This document shows, one piece after another, positions 26,987 to 34,778 of a DNA stretch of 46,560 nt. A model generated the notes under the pieces. The model was not told the DNA's origin. It saw nothing but the letters and a program-made list of their open reading frames with translations, and did no database searches. The translations under genes were made by a program, and so were the position numbers. How positions within the stretch are numbered: position 1 is the stretch's first letter; each line of letters opens with the position of its first letter. Origin of the DNA: SBAX01 sp964646605 (GTDB taxonomy: Bacteria; Planctomycetota; Phycisphaerae; UBA1845); contig CAZYEX010000074.1 in the NCBI GenBank assembly GCA_964646605.1, forward strand, positions 1 through 46,560. Direction: 5' to 3'.

Positions 26987-27508
26987 ATGCGACGGCTTTT
27001 TCTTTCCACGGCGATCTTTGGCGCGTTCGGGCTGGCGGGGTGCATGGAACCCGACGTGCGGCAGTTGCGGAGCGCGCGAATCGACAAACCCGCGCCGGAC
27101 TTCGAGCTGGACGGGCTGGACGGGGCCAAGGTCAAGCTGAGCGACCTGCGCGGCAAACCCGTGCTGCTGGCGTTCTTCGCCTATAGCTGACCGCCCTGCC
27201 GTGCGGAGGCTCCGCACCTAAGCCGCTTGGCGAGCGATCATCAGAAGGACGGTCTGGTCGTTTTGGCCGTCAATGCCTGGGACGAGGACCACAATCTCCT
27301 CAAGGAGTACGCCAAGCAGGAGAAGCTCAACCAGCGCATCCTTTTGGACGGCAGCGACGTACACAAGCGATACGGCATTCCGGAGCGCCGCGTGCCGGTC
27401 GTATTCTTTATCGACCGCGCCGGACGGGTCGTGGACCTCTTGTCCGGCGCCGGCGGGTGGGAGACGCTGGACAAGACCACCAAGAAACTCGTCGCCGCCC
27501 GAGGGTGA
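26987..27508 (+). CDS. Candidate selenoprotein: thioredoxin-fold lipoprotein with in-frame TGA at the catalytic Cys (UPPC)
   Basis: Read through the TGA at 27188-27190, the frame gives a complete 173-residue TlpA/AhpC-TSA-like protein. MRRLFLSTAIFGAFGLAGC is a lipoprotein signal (C19); APDFELDGLDGAKVKLSDLRGKPVLLAF-type sequence leads into FFAYS, position 68 = TGA, then PPCRAEAPHL. In this family the motif is W-C-P-P-C, so the TGA stands exactly where the first redox cysteine belongs and C71 is the resolving cysteine. The second half (LVVLAVNAWDEDHNLLKEYA, cis-proline-type RRVPVVFFIDRAGRVV) continues in the same frame with no other stop. A small stem-loop follows the TGA at the distance expected for a bacterial SECIS. 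ATG 26987 has GGAG eight bases upstream. Alternatives: a nonsense mutation or a base-call error. Confidence 0.8.
27191..27220 (+). promoter_or_regulatory. SECIS-like stem-loop after the in-frame TGA
   Basis: GTGCGG(A) at 27201-27207 pairs with (T)CCGCAC at 27211-27217. With six pairs the loop is AGGCT; with seven it is GGC. The loop begins about 17 bases after the TGA and has G within its first two bases, matching the general bacterial SECIS description. The hairpin is inside the coding sequence, as in bacterial selenoprotein genes. Confidence 0.6.
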
Positions 27509-27541
27509 TCCCGCCAGGCACGATCCCGCGTTTTCCCGATG

Positions 27542-27587
27542 GAACGCCGCCGCGCCAGCGGTTCGTTTGTGCGTTCTAGTTTTTTTT
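27542..27587 (+). terminator. Intrinsic terminator of the candidate selenoprotein gene
   Basis: GAACGC (27542-27547) pairs with GCGTTC (27571-27576), with an inner CCGC/GCGG stem, followed after AG by eight T (27580-27587). It is 33 bases after the TGA stop at 27506-27508, indicating that the transcript spans both halves. The rest of the spacer to 27888 shows no gene I can support. Confidence 0.65.
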
Positions 27588-27888
27588 CGTGATGCGCGGT
27601 CACAGTTCGGGCGGTGCGCGGGTGCATCCGAACCGGTCGGGTCGGGCACGGACTGCCGGGTAACGATGTCGCCGAATCGAGCCATGCGCGTTCTCGCAAC
27701 AGGGTTCCGCCGCCTGCGGCGGATTGCCCGCTGGAAGAACTTGGAGGGTGATCGGCGGATTCCGTGAGGCCGAGCGATCGGGGGAGGGGACGAATGAACC
27801 GTCTGGATTAGGAAGTTCGACGAGGATGGTCTGCGACGGTGGTCCTGCAAGTGAGTTACCTTGTTCGCTGGGGCAGCGCGGCGGCGCT

Positions 27889-28752
27889 TCAACGGAAGCG
27901 GTCGATGACGAAGGAGGTTAGGGAGCCGAGTTGGAGGAAGGCGGCGAGGGCGAGACGGGCGGCGGCGTGGTCGGGGTGATCGTCGAGGAGGCCGGCGAGT
28001 CCCCACAGGCCCGCGACGATGGCCAGCATTTGCAGGAGTGCGCCGAACAGTCGAAGGAACGAGAAGTCGTGCTGTCGCTCTCGGCGGTAGGCGCGTTCGA
28101 GCTGGTCGTGGATTCGTTCGAGGAGGGCGGCGACGCGGTCGTCGTGCGGTTCGTGGCTCATGCCTGTCCACGGCTCGGGGGTGCCTTCGGTGCTTTGTTC
28201 CACGATTCGAGCAGCCTCCAGCAAGTCGGCGGCGACGGGGACCGACGGATCAAGATCCGCGGGCGCGGTCCGATCGTTTCGCCCGATCAAGATCGTCCGG
28301 CAGCCGGCGGTGCGGCCCGCCTGTACGTCGGTTGGGGCGTCGCCCACCATCCAGGACCGCGACAGGTCAATGTTCAACTCTTTTGCGGCTTGAAGCAACA
28401 TTCCGGGTTTGGGTTTTCGTAAGTTGCTGTCGCGGCGGTAGGTTTCGACGACGGCCTCGGGCCCGTCTAGATAGGGGCAGTAATAGTGGGCGTCGAGGCG
28501 GGCTCCTTCCTGGGCGAGCAGGGATTCCATCCGGGCGTGGACGCGCTCGAGGTCGGGGCCGCTGAACCGGCCACGGGCGATGCCGGATTGATTGGAGACC
28601 AGGACCACGGCGAATCCGCCATCGTGGAAGCGTTGAAGGGCCTGGGCGGAGTCGGGGAAAAGGCGGACCTGATCGGGGTCGCCGATGTAGCCGGCGTCCT
28701 CGATGAGTGTTCCGTCGCGGTCGAGGAAGATGGCGGGGCGTTTCATCGCGCT
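27889..28752 (-). CDS. HAD-IIIA phosphatase (GmhB/HisB-N-like) fused to a C-terminal membrane tail
   Basis: 287 residues. Residues 1-185 are a HAD phosphatase with FLDRDGTLIEDAGYIG (nucleophile Asp and DxD), VVLVSNQSGIARG, NLRKPKPGMLLQAA and SWMVGDAPTDVQAGR, as in D-glycero-D-manno-heptose-1,7-bisphosphate phosphatase and histidinol-phosphatase. The zinc loop of GmhB (C-x-H-x-C-x-C) is mostly missing: only one Cys remains in YYCPYLDGPEAV. From about residue 197 (MSHEPHDDR) an extra 90 residues carry a charged helix and two membrane segments (LLQMLAIVAGLWGLAGLL, LALAAFLQLGSLTSFVI). GTG 28752 has AAGGA six bases upstream; ATG 28746 is the alternative start. Confidence 0.8.
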   Translation of the reverse strand, partial: SAMKRPAIFLDRDGTLIEDAGYIGDPDQVRLFPDSAQALQRFHDGGFAVVLVSNQSGIARGRFSGPDLERVHARMESLLAQEGARLDAHYYCPYLDGPEAVVETYRRDSNLRKPKPGMLLQAAKELNIDLSRSWMVGDAPTDVQAGRTAGCRTILIGRNDRTAPADLDPSVPVAADLLEAARIVEQSTEGTPEPWTGMSHEPHDDRVAALLERIHDQLERAYRRERQHDFSFLRLFGALLQMLAIVAGLWGLAGLLDDHPDHAAARLALAAFLQLGSLTSFVIDRFR

Positions 28753-28786
28753 CACGTGGTTTCCTTCACGTCGAACTGGGCCCCCC

Positions 28787-29605
28787 TCACCCTGCCCTCT
28801 CCCCCGCAGAGGGAGAGGGATTGGGGCCACCCTCACCACATGGGAGAGAGGGGCTGAAAACGCGCTCACTGCGAACCGTACGGGCGACTCGTAGGTTCTC
28901 GCGCATATGATCGAGGCTCAGACTGCCGACGACAACCGTGGTTACGGCAGGATTCCGTAGAACGAATGGAATGGACTGCGTGGCGGGGATTCGGCCGGTT
29001 GCGAGGCCCTTCTTCACGATCACGGCGACGTTGCGGGCCGCGGCCTCGGCGATCACCGGGGCGAGCGTGAGGTCGTCGGAGTGGTACTCGACCATGATCG
29101 AGTCGGTCCAAGGGAGCGCCGCACGGAACGCCTCCAACGTATAACCGGAGAACCCGATGCCGCGGGTCAGGCCGGCGGCGCGTAGGGATATCATCGTATC
29201 CACGAGGTCGGTTTGTTGAAGGACTCGGACGTCGTCGCGGCTGGAGTGGACGAAGAGGAGATCGACGGCGTCGGTGCGGAGGCGGCGGAGGCTCTGTTCG
29301 ACGCTCTGCCGGACGGAGGTGGGTGAGAAGTCGTAGCGGCTGATGCCGTTCTCGAAGAACTCGCCGACTTTCGTGGAGAGGACGAACTCGCGGCGGCGGT
29401 GAGCGAGGGTTTGTCCGATTCGTTCCTCGCTGAGACCGTAGGCGGGGGCGGTGTCGATGTAGGTCACTCCCAGGTCGAGGATGCCGTGGAGCAGTTTTTC
29501 GACGGCGGGAAGGTCGGGCAGGTCGTAGGCGGCGGCGTACTTGGCGGCGACGTTTCGGCCGATCTTGAAGGCCCCGAATCCGACGGGGGATATCGCGGGA
29601 GTCAT
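28787..29605 (-). CDS. Aldo/keto reductase
   Basis: 272 residues in the aldo/keto reductase fold: GFGAFKIGRN, LDLGVTYIDTAPAYGLSEERIG (catalytic Asp and Tyr), STKVGEFF (Lys), VDLLFVHSSRD (His region), GIGFSGYTLE and the cofactor region VGSLSLDHMRENLRVA. It reduces carbonyls with NADPH; substrate unknown. ATG 29605 overlaps the stop codon of the FAD oxidoreductase gene (ATGA). The last 22 residues (SPSLPCGEGGPNPSPSAGE) are encoded by an intergenic-type repeat hairpin at 28795-28819, so the original C-terminus may have been shorter. Confidence 0.85.
   Translation of the reverse strand: MTPAISPVGFGAFKIGRNVAAKYAAAYDLPDLPAVEKLLHGILDLGVTYIDTAPAYGLSEERIGQTLAHRRREFVLSTKVGEFFENGISRYDFSPTSVRQSVEQSLRRLRTDAVDLLFVHSSRDDVRVLQQTDLVDTMISLRAAGLTRGIGFSGYTLEAFRAALPWTDSIMVEYHSDDLTLAPVIAEAAARNVAVIVKKGLATGRIPATQSIPFVLRNPAVTTVVVGSLSLDHMRENLRVARTVRSERVFSPSLPCGEGGPNPSPSAGERAG
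28795..28819. repeat. CCCTCTCCC-type hairpin inside the 3' end of the reductase gene
   Basis: CCCTCTCCC (28795-28803) pairs with GGGAGAGGG (28811-28819). A related CCCTCAGCCTGAGGG block followed by GGGAGAGGG is at 4168-4190 in a spacer, so this looks like an intergenic repeat that extends the reading frame. Confidence 0.45.
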
Positions 29606-30801
29606 GCGTGCCACTCCGTTGTCATCTCCCACGGTGCGGTTGCGACCGGCGGTTGCGGCCAGGACTTCGGGAAAGAAATCTCGCCGCCCCGCTGGGGTTG
29701 GCCTAGCTGGTCGGCGATGTCCCTCGCCAATCGGGGGACAAGGACCAGCTTGGTGGGCCAGGCGGTGATGACCGACCCCTCGCGGCGGTGGAAGGGGCCC
29801 TGTGGGCGTCGTCCGTCGGGTGCGCGTCCCTCGGCACGGTTGATGCGATAGGTCGCCCATTGCGTGTGCGATAAGTCTATCCCGGGCAGCACGGAGATCA
29901 ACTCGCGGCGGGCGTGGGCGATGAGATCATGGGGTTCGAGCTGCACGCCCTGTTCAGCCAGTTCGCCGCCGAGGTACCAGACGGTGCGGGACTGGGAATC
30001 GACGGCGGAGGTGACGGTCACCCGGGTTTTGCCGCCGTCGACGCAATGTCCGAACAGGTCGGGGAGCGGTCCGCGGACCATGACCATGTGCAAGGGGCGT
30101 CGCTGCATGGCGTCGGGGGGAAGACCCAGGGCTTTTCGCAGGACTTCGTTGCCTTCCCCGGCGGTGAGGACCGTCGCGGAGGGCGCGAGAGTCAGCGTAT
30201 CGTCGGTGTCGGGATGGTGGAGTTGCACGCGGATCGGTTGCTGCGACTCGCGGCGCTCGAAGGCGACGTTGCAAGGGTCCGCGACGCCGATGATGCGCGG
30301 TCGATGAGCGTCGCTCAGCGCTTGTAGGAGCGATCGGGAGTCTATCACGGGTTCGTCCACGCGGAGGACGTCGCCGGGGCATTGGTGAAGGACTGGGGGG
30401 CGATCGGCCGGCGGCACCCTCTCGACGGGGGTGCGGAGTCCGACGCGGGCCCCGAGCATGCCGAGGCGCGAGGTGATGGACTCCGTTCGCCAGAGATAAC
30501 AACACGGTGAAAGGACCCGGACCTGACGCAAATTCGGATGGGCGTCACCGGAGAGACACGCACTCCAAAGTGCGGGCATCTCGCGCACGGAGTCGGTGGA
30601 ACCGGATCGCAGGCCGGAGAGGGCGTATTTCAAGCCGCCGTGGAGGATTCCTTGTGAGGCGATGGTTTGCCCGCCGCCCAGGGCACGCAGTTCGACGAGC
30701 AGCACGGCGAAGCCTCGGCGATGGAGTTCGTCGAGCAGCCACAAACCGGCGGCGCCCCCGCCAAGGATCAGCACGTCGGGTTGGAGTTCGTTCGTGGGCA
30801 T
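29602..30801 (-). CDS. FAD-dependent oxidoreductase (DAO family)
   Basis: 399 residues. The N-terminal dinucleotide-binding motif VLILGGGAAGLWLLDELHRR is followed by LGGGQTIASQGILHGGLKY, typical of D-amino-acid-oxidase-like (DAO) flavoproteins. The middle holds ATVLTAGEGNEVLRKALGL and the C-terminal region YRINRAEGRAPDGRRP. The substrate is not predictable. It overlaps the aldo/keto reductase gene by four bases and starts four bases after lpxK, so these redox genes and lpxK are probably one transcript. Confidence 0.75.
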   Translation of the reverse strand: MPTNELQPDVLILGGGAAGLWLLDELHRRGFAVLLVELRALGGGQTIASQGILHGGLKYALSGLRSGSTDSVREMPALWSACLSGDAHPNLRQVRVLSPCCYLWRTESITSRLGMLGARVGLRTPVERVPPADRPPVLHQCPGDVLRVDEPVIDSRSLLQALSDAHRPRIIGVADPCNVAFERRESQQPIRVQLHHPDTDDTLTLAPSATVLTAGEGNEVLRKALGLPPDAMQRRPLHMVMVRGPLPDLFGHCVDGGKTRVTVTSAVDSQSRTVWYLGGELAEQGVQLEPHDLIAHARRELISVLPGIDLSHTQWATYRINRAEGRAPDGRRPQGPFHRREGSVITAWPTKLVLVPRLARDIADQLGQPQRGGEISFPKSWPQPPVATAPWEMTTEWHA

Positions 30802-30805
30802 GTGG

Positions 30806-31861
30806 TCAGCGGCGGATCACTGCCAGTGCTCTCGTAAGGAGGTGATCGAGGATGGCATCCGAGTCTTCGTCCATCTCGATGGCGACGCGGACGACGAGGA
30901 TCGAGGCGGGGTCCAAACCGGGCAGTGAGGAGAGCTTCACCGCGTCCTTTTCGGTTGTGACCAGTACGGCCTGCGGGGTCCCGACCATGCGGCGCCGCAA
31001 CGACGCGAGGTCGCGTGGGGTGTAGGCGTGGTGGTCGGACCACCAGTGCCAGCCGACGATGGCCGCGCCGAGGGCGGACACCGTGGCGCGGAAGGTCGCC
31101 GGGTTGCCGACGGCGGCGATCAGGAAGGCACGGCGGCCCCGCAAACCGCCGTCCACGGGAACGCCGTCCAAGCGTTCGACCCCGGTAACACCGTGACGGC
31201 ACTGCAACAAGCTGGCGTTCGGTGCGACCAGTCGGACCCTCTGTCGAGTCCGCTGAAGATCGTCGGGAACTTGATCGCACCGGGTGAGGATGACGGCGTC
31301 GGCGCGGCGAAGCCCCGCGACCGGTTCGCGGAGCAGTCCGCGGGGCAGGAGGCGGTCGTATCCGAAGGGGCACGTGGCGTCGAGGAGCACGAGGTCGAGG
31401 TCGCGGTGCAGTCGGCGGTGCTGGAATCCGTCGTCGAGGACGACGACATCGGCGGCGTGGTCGCCCACGGCCCGATCGGCGCCGCGAACTCGGTCGGGGT
31501 CGATGACGCAGATGGCATGAGGGACGTGCTTTCGGATGAGACGTTCCTCGTCGTTCGACTCTCCGGCCGGAGCGCCGTATCCGCGGGCGATCACGGCTGG
31601 GCGGCGACCCATGCGCTGCAGGCGTTGTAGCAAGTCAATGACGAACGGGGTCTTTCCGACGCCGCCGGCGGTGATGTTGCCCACGCTAATAACCGGGACG
31701 GAGCATCGCGCCGCACTGCCCGGGCGGTCGTACTTGCTATTTCGGACGGCGATGGCGGCGGCGTATCCCCACGACGCGACGGTGAGGGCGGCACGCAGAG
31801 GAGCGGCCCAGGACCCCGCCTCGCCGGACAGAATCCGCCGGTAGAGCGGGTCAGCGTCCAT
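30806..31861 (-). CDS. lpxK: Tetraacyldisaccharide 4'-kinase LpxK
   Basis: A 351-residue inner-membrane-associated kinase that phosphorylates the lipid A disaccharide. It has an N-terminal hydrophobic helix (WAAPLRAALTVASWGYAAAI), a Walker-A-like GNITAGGVGKTPFVIDL, RGYGAPAGESNDEERLI, VVVLDDGFQHRRLHRDLD (the conserved DDGxQ motif) and LLPRGLLREP. Its presence implies an outer membrane with lipid A. ATG 31861 overlaps the end of the MEMO gene by 11 bases; the upstream ATG 31891 lies further inside that gene. Confidence 0.92.
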   Translation of the reverse strand: MDADPLYRRILSGEAGSWAAPLRAALTVASWGYAAAIAVRNSKYDRPGSAARCSVPVISVGNITAGGVGKTPFVIDLLQRLQRMGRRPAVIARGYGAPAGESNDEERLIRKHVPHAICVIDPDRVRGADRAVGDHAADVVVLDDGFQHRRLHRDLDLVLLDATCPFGYDRLLPRGLLREPVAGLRRADAVILTRCDQVPDDLQRTRQRVRLVAPNASLLQCRHGVTGVERLDGVPVDGGLRGRRAFLIAAVGNPATFRATVSALGAAIVGWHWWSDHHAYTPRDLASLRRRMVGTPQAVLVTTEKDAVKLSSLPGLDPASILVVRVAIEMDEDSDAILDHLLTRALAVIRR

Positions 31862-33062
31862 CGCTGGTCGCCGCGTAGGCCACGGCGGCACAGGTTACGC
31901 AGGTCTGCGTTTCTTGATCCACGGCCTGATGATACCGCAAGAGACGCGGCGATGCGTCGGGTAGGGCGGCGGCCAGGCAGTACATGCAGCCTGCGCTGCA
32001 CATGCGTGTCGGGTTATCGTCCCGTGCCACGCTGAGGACGAAGCCGTTGCCGTCAGCGGCGGCCAGGCGATCGAGGGCCTCGTCGTCGCGGCGCTGGACC
32101 TCCGCGAGGAAGGCCTCATCCAGCGGGCGATCGTCGCCGAAGTTGGCGCCGACGTGACTCAAATCGGCGCCGGCGACGAGCAGGGTGTCGCGGCCGTCCT
32201 CGGCCAGAAGGTCGTTCAATGCGGAGGCAAAGCGCACCGGCCCCACGTCGCCGGGCGCCAAGGGCGCCGTCGGATCGGGACAGAGGAAGGGGACGATCCT
32301 GAAGCTCGTGGGGCCGAAGAGGAACTGCAACCAGGCCACTTGCAGCTCGACGGAGTGTTCGCGGGCGTGGTCCAGCTCGAAGTTCCGCAAGCCGCCGCAA
32401 CTCGCCTCCAGTTTTTCGAGGAAGGGCAGATCGACGCAGGTCGTACCCAGGGGAGTCTGGAAATCGCGGGCCGTGGCGACGACGCCGGTGGAACGGCCGA
32501 AATGGTTGGTGCCGAGAATGACGACGCGTTGGGGAGGCGGTTGACCACGAAGCATCCCATAGGCCGCGGCATAGCAGGGTCGTCCGCGAGGGTAGTCCAG
32601 GTGCGGGGCGATGATCCCGGCTAGGCGGTCCGTCGTCGTTTCCGAGGGCGTGTCCGAGAGCATTTCGTCGAAGACCCGCCCGCTGGGGTCGATGCCCAGT
32701 CCCTGGGCGTGAGGCATTCCGCGGACGCGGGCTTCGCGGTAGTCATGGAGAAGCGCTCGGTAGTGTTTCTCGAATCCCGGGCCGTCGAGGAAGTGCGCGG
32801 TTTCCAGATGGGTGAGGAGGGAGTGGAGGGTTTCTTCGGAGACGGCGGCGTGGAACTGCGCTTGGAACTCGCGGCGGATGTCGTCGCAAGTGTGCTCGCC
32901 GTCCATCAATGCGAGGATTTGCAAAGCCGGGGCGGACATGCTGAGCACCACGTCGGAGATGCCCGAGCGATCGCGCAGACCGACGGTCACCTCTTCCCCG
33001 TCGGGAATCCGGAAAGCCTCGACGGGGCGGAGGCGAGGTTTGTCGGTAGGGTCCCACTGCAT
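31851..33062 (-). CDS. MEMO-family protein (AmmeMemoRadiSam system protein B)
   Basis: 403 residues. Residues 150-385 match the MEMO1 family: APHLDYPRGRPCYAAAYG, VVILGTNHFGR, REHSVELQVAWLQFLFG, LVAGADLSHVGANFG and MCSAGCMYCLAAALP. MEMO proteins resemble extradiol dioxygenases with a metal-binding His set; the bacterial role is unclear. The first 130 residues form a separate N-terminal part with ALQILALMDGEHTCDDIRREF and a helical stretch, like PqqD/winged-helix-type modules. The AMMECR1 and radical SAM partners of the AmmeMemoRadiSam set are not in the window. It leads into lpxK with overlapping ends. Confidence 0.85.
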   Translation of the reverse strand: MQWDPTDKPRLRPVEAFRIPDGEEVTVGLRDRSGISDVVLSMSAPALQILALMDGEHTCDDIRREFQAQFHAAVSEETLHSLLTHLETAHFLDGPGFEKHYRALLHDYREARVRGMPHAQGLGIDPSGRVFDEMLSDTPSETTTDRLAGIIAPHLDYPRGRPCYAAAYGMLRGQPPPQRVVILGTNHFGRSTGVVATARDFQTPLGTTCVDLPFLEKLEASCGGLRNFELDHAREHSVELQVAWLQFLFGPTSFRIVPFLCPDPTAPLAPGDVGPVRFASALNDLLAEDGRDTLLVAGADLSHVGANFGDDRPLDEAFLAEVQRRDDEALDRLAAADGNGFVLSVARDDNPTRMCSAGCMYCLAAALPDASPRLLRYHQAVDQETQTCVTCAAVAYAATSDGR

Positions 33063-33126
33063 TGGAGGCTTATTGTATCAGGAATCGCTTTGTTCGTCGT
33101 GTCGGGATCGCGGGCGAACTACGAAG

Positions 33127-33150
33127 GACCAATGACCAATGACCAATTAC
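33127..33150. repeat. AATGACC short tandem repeat, copy A
   Basis: Three back-to-back GACCAAT units in the 154-base spacer between the MEMO gene start and the next gene. A longer related array is at 45681-45770. The spacer has no gene. Confidence 0.6.
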
Positions 33151-33216
33151 GGAGAAGCCCATTGGGTCACGGATTGGCAATTGCCGCAAAGGGAACCGAA
33201 CCAGCGAGGCGATCGG

Positions 33217-33537
33217 CTAGGCCTCGAGGTCGACGTGCAGGCGTCCATCCTCGCCGGTGGTGATTCCGGGCGGGGCGGGGGGGGCGGGTTCTTCCTGGGG
33301 AGGTAGTAGTTGATCGAGTTGTCGTCCCTGGCTTCCTTGGCCTTCGGCGTTGGTGAAGACCTCGACGTCGGCGTTGGTGGTTTCGACGGTGGTGTCGGCG
33401 TCGTTGACGGTCTTGACTCTCTGGGAAGCGGCGTGGGCCTGACCGGCGCGGCGGACTTCACGGTCGTTGGTGACCTGGCGAGCCTGCACGCCGGTCTGGG
33501 CCGCCGAGGCGGCAATGTCCGACGGGATTTGAGACAT
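33217..33537 (-). CDS. Small conserved-looking hydrophilic protein
   Basis: 106 residues, beginning MSQIPSDIAASAAQTGVQAR and ending HVDLEA. It is mostly disordered and acidic in the middle (TTNADVEVFTNAEGQG), with a proline-rich stretch (QEEPAPPAPPG). I recognise similar short proteins from planctomycete genomes but know no function. No membrane helix or cysteine. It is divergent from pdxJ with a 131-base spacer. Confidence 0.65.
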   Translation of the reverse strand: MSQIPSDIAASAAQTGVQARQVTNDREVRRAGQAHAASQRVKTVNDADTTVETTNADVEVFTNAEGQGSQGRQLDQLLPPQEEPAPPAPPGITTGEDGRLHVDLEA

Positions 33538-33617
33538 GGATTCGCTGCCCTGCCGTTTCCGACGACCGTCGTTTCTCCTATCGGAAATTGGGGCCGTCTC
33601 TCAACACTGTGCGATTG

Positions 33618-33646
33618 TTTTCGGGGTGAGGGCAACGGGCTATAAT
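33618..33646 (+). promoter_or_regulatory. Possible promoter of pdxJ
   Basis: A perfect TATAAT -10 at 33641-33646, 23 bases before the pdxJ ATG, which leaves a very short leader. The -35 at 17-base spacing is TTTTCG (33618-33623), weak. Confidence 0.45.
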
Positions 33647-33668
33647 CCCTGGGGTTCGAGGATGCACT

Positions 33669-34412
33669 ATGGCCCAACTGGGCGTGAACATCGACCATGT
33701 GGCGACGGTTCGGCAGGCCCGGCGGACCGATGAACCGGATCCGGTCTGGGCGGCGGTGGAGGCGGAACTCGGCGGGGCGGATGGAATCACCTTCCACCTT
33801 CGCGAGGACCGCCGGCACATCAACGACCGCGACGCCCGGTTCCTGCGCGAGACGGTGGGGGTGAAGCTCAACATGGAGATGGCGTCAGATGACGCCATCG
33901 TGGCCATCGCCGTTGGGCTCGAGCCCGACCAGTGTACGCTGGTTCCTGAACGGCGGGAGGAGTTGACCACCGAGGGGGGGCTGGATGTGGTGCGTCACCG
34001 GGCTAGGGTGGCGACAACGGTGGGACGGCTGCGCGAGGCGGGGATCGTGGTCAGCGCCTTCATCGAACCGCTGGCCGAGCAAATCGAGGCGTCGGCCGAC
34101 ATCGGGTTCCAGGCCGTGGAACTGTGGACGGGCGCCTACGCCCACGCGAAGACCGACGCTCAGCGCGAGGCGACTCTGGAGGCTTTGCGAAATGGAATCG
34201 CCGTGGGACGAAGAAGGGGATTGGAGGTTCATGGCGGGCACGGACTGACGTATCGCAACATCGGCCCGGTCGCGGCGCTGGTGGGATTCGGGGAGTTCAA
34301 CATCGGGCACTCCATCGTCTCGCGGGCGGTCTTCGTGGGAATGCGTGAGGCGGTGCGGGAGATGAAGCGGTTGCTGGACAAACATTCCCCACGCGACGGA
34401 GGGGCATGTTGA
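33669..34412 (+). CDS. pdxJ: Pyridoxine 5'-phosphate synthase
   Basis: A 247-residue TIM-barrel enzyme that condenses 1-deoxyxylulose 5-phosphate and 3-amino-2-oxopropyl phosphate, the last step of de novo vitamin B6 synthesis in the DXP-dependent route. Visible motifs are LGVNIDHVATVRQARRTDEPDP, GADGITFHLREDRRHI, LNMEMA, CTLVPERREELTTEGGLD, VSAFIEPL, and VHGGHGLTYRN with NIGHSIVSRAVF at the phosphate-binding C-terminal part. The start fits the family. It is followed 10 bases later by an 88-residue gene on the same strand. Confidence 0.95.
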   Translation: MAQLGVNIDHVATVRQARRTDEPDPVWAAVEAELGGADGITFHLREDRRHINDRDARFLRETVGVKLNMEMASDDAIVAIAVGLEPDQCTLVPERREELTTEGGLDVVRHRARVATTVGRLREAGIVVSAFIEPLAEQIEASADIGFQAVELWTGAYAHAKTDAQREATLEALRNGIAVGRRRGLEVHGGHGLTYRNIGPVAALVGFGEFNIGHSIVSRAVFVGMREAVREMKRLLDKHSPRDGGAC

Positions 34413-34422
34413 AGGAGTCCCT

Positions 34423-34689
34423 ATGGACCCAGATGAGTTGTACCTGAAGGTCAAACATCAACCCTTTGAGCCGTTTCGCATCCACGTGTCGGATGGGATC
34501 GCCTACAAGATCGATCACCCCGATCAAATTATGGTGGGACGGCGGTCTTGCTACGTCGGGATCGCCGGGCGCTCGGACGGTCCGTTTCAACGGATCGCCA
34601 CCGTGGCGAACATCCATATTACGCGCCTCGAGCCTTTGATGCGAGGAAAAGCACGCCGGCGAACCCGGCGGAACGGTCGAAATGGGTAG
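34423..34689 (+). CDS. 88-residue hypothetical protein
   Basis: A small basic protein: MDPDELYLKVKHQPFEPFRI, then VSDGIAYKIDHPDQIMVGRR and an arginine-rich tail. The pattern of PFxPFRIHxSDG followed by xVxHPD matches a family of short conserved hypothetical proteins found in many bacteria. AAGGAG precedes the ATG. It is probably co-transcribed with pdxJ (10-base gap). Function unknown. Confidence 0.75.
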   Translation: MDPDELYLKVKHQPFEPFRIHVSDGIAYKIDHPDQIMVGRRSCYVGIAGRSDGPFQRIATVANIHITRLEPLMRGKARRRTRRNGRNG

Positions 34690-34778
34690 GCGTGCGAGGG
34701 TCACGAACCGGCACGCGATGATTCGATGCTTGATGCTGTGTACGCGTTACCGGTCAGGAGTTGAACGGAGGTTGTTTC

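Noticed and set aside
27227..27508. Separate TlpA-like gene starting at 27227
   Set aside because: It has no RBS, lacks the first half of the thioredoxin fold and the CxxC, and is in the same frame as the upstream part; readthrough of the TGA explains it better.
33650..33668. GGTTCGA-type motif as part of a tRNA
   Set aside because: No acceptor or anticodon arms can be formed around it. No convincing tRNA was found by eye, including one for selenocysteine.
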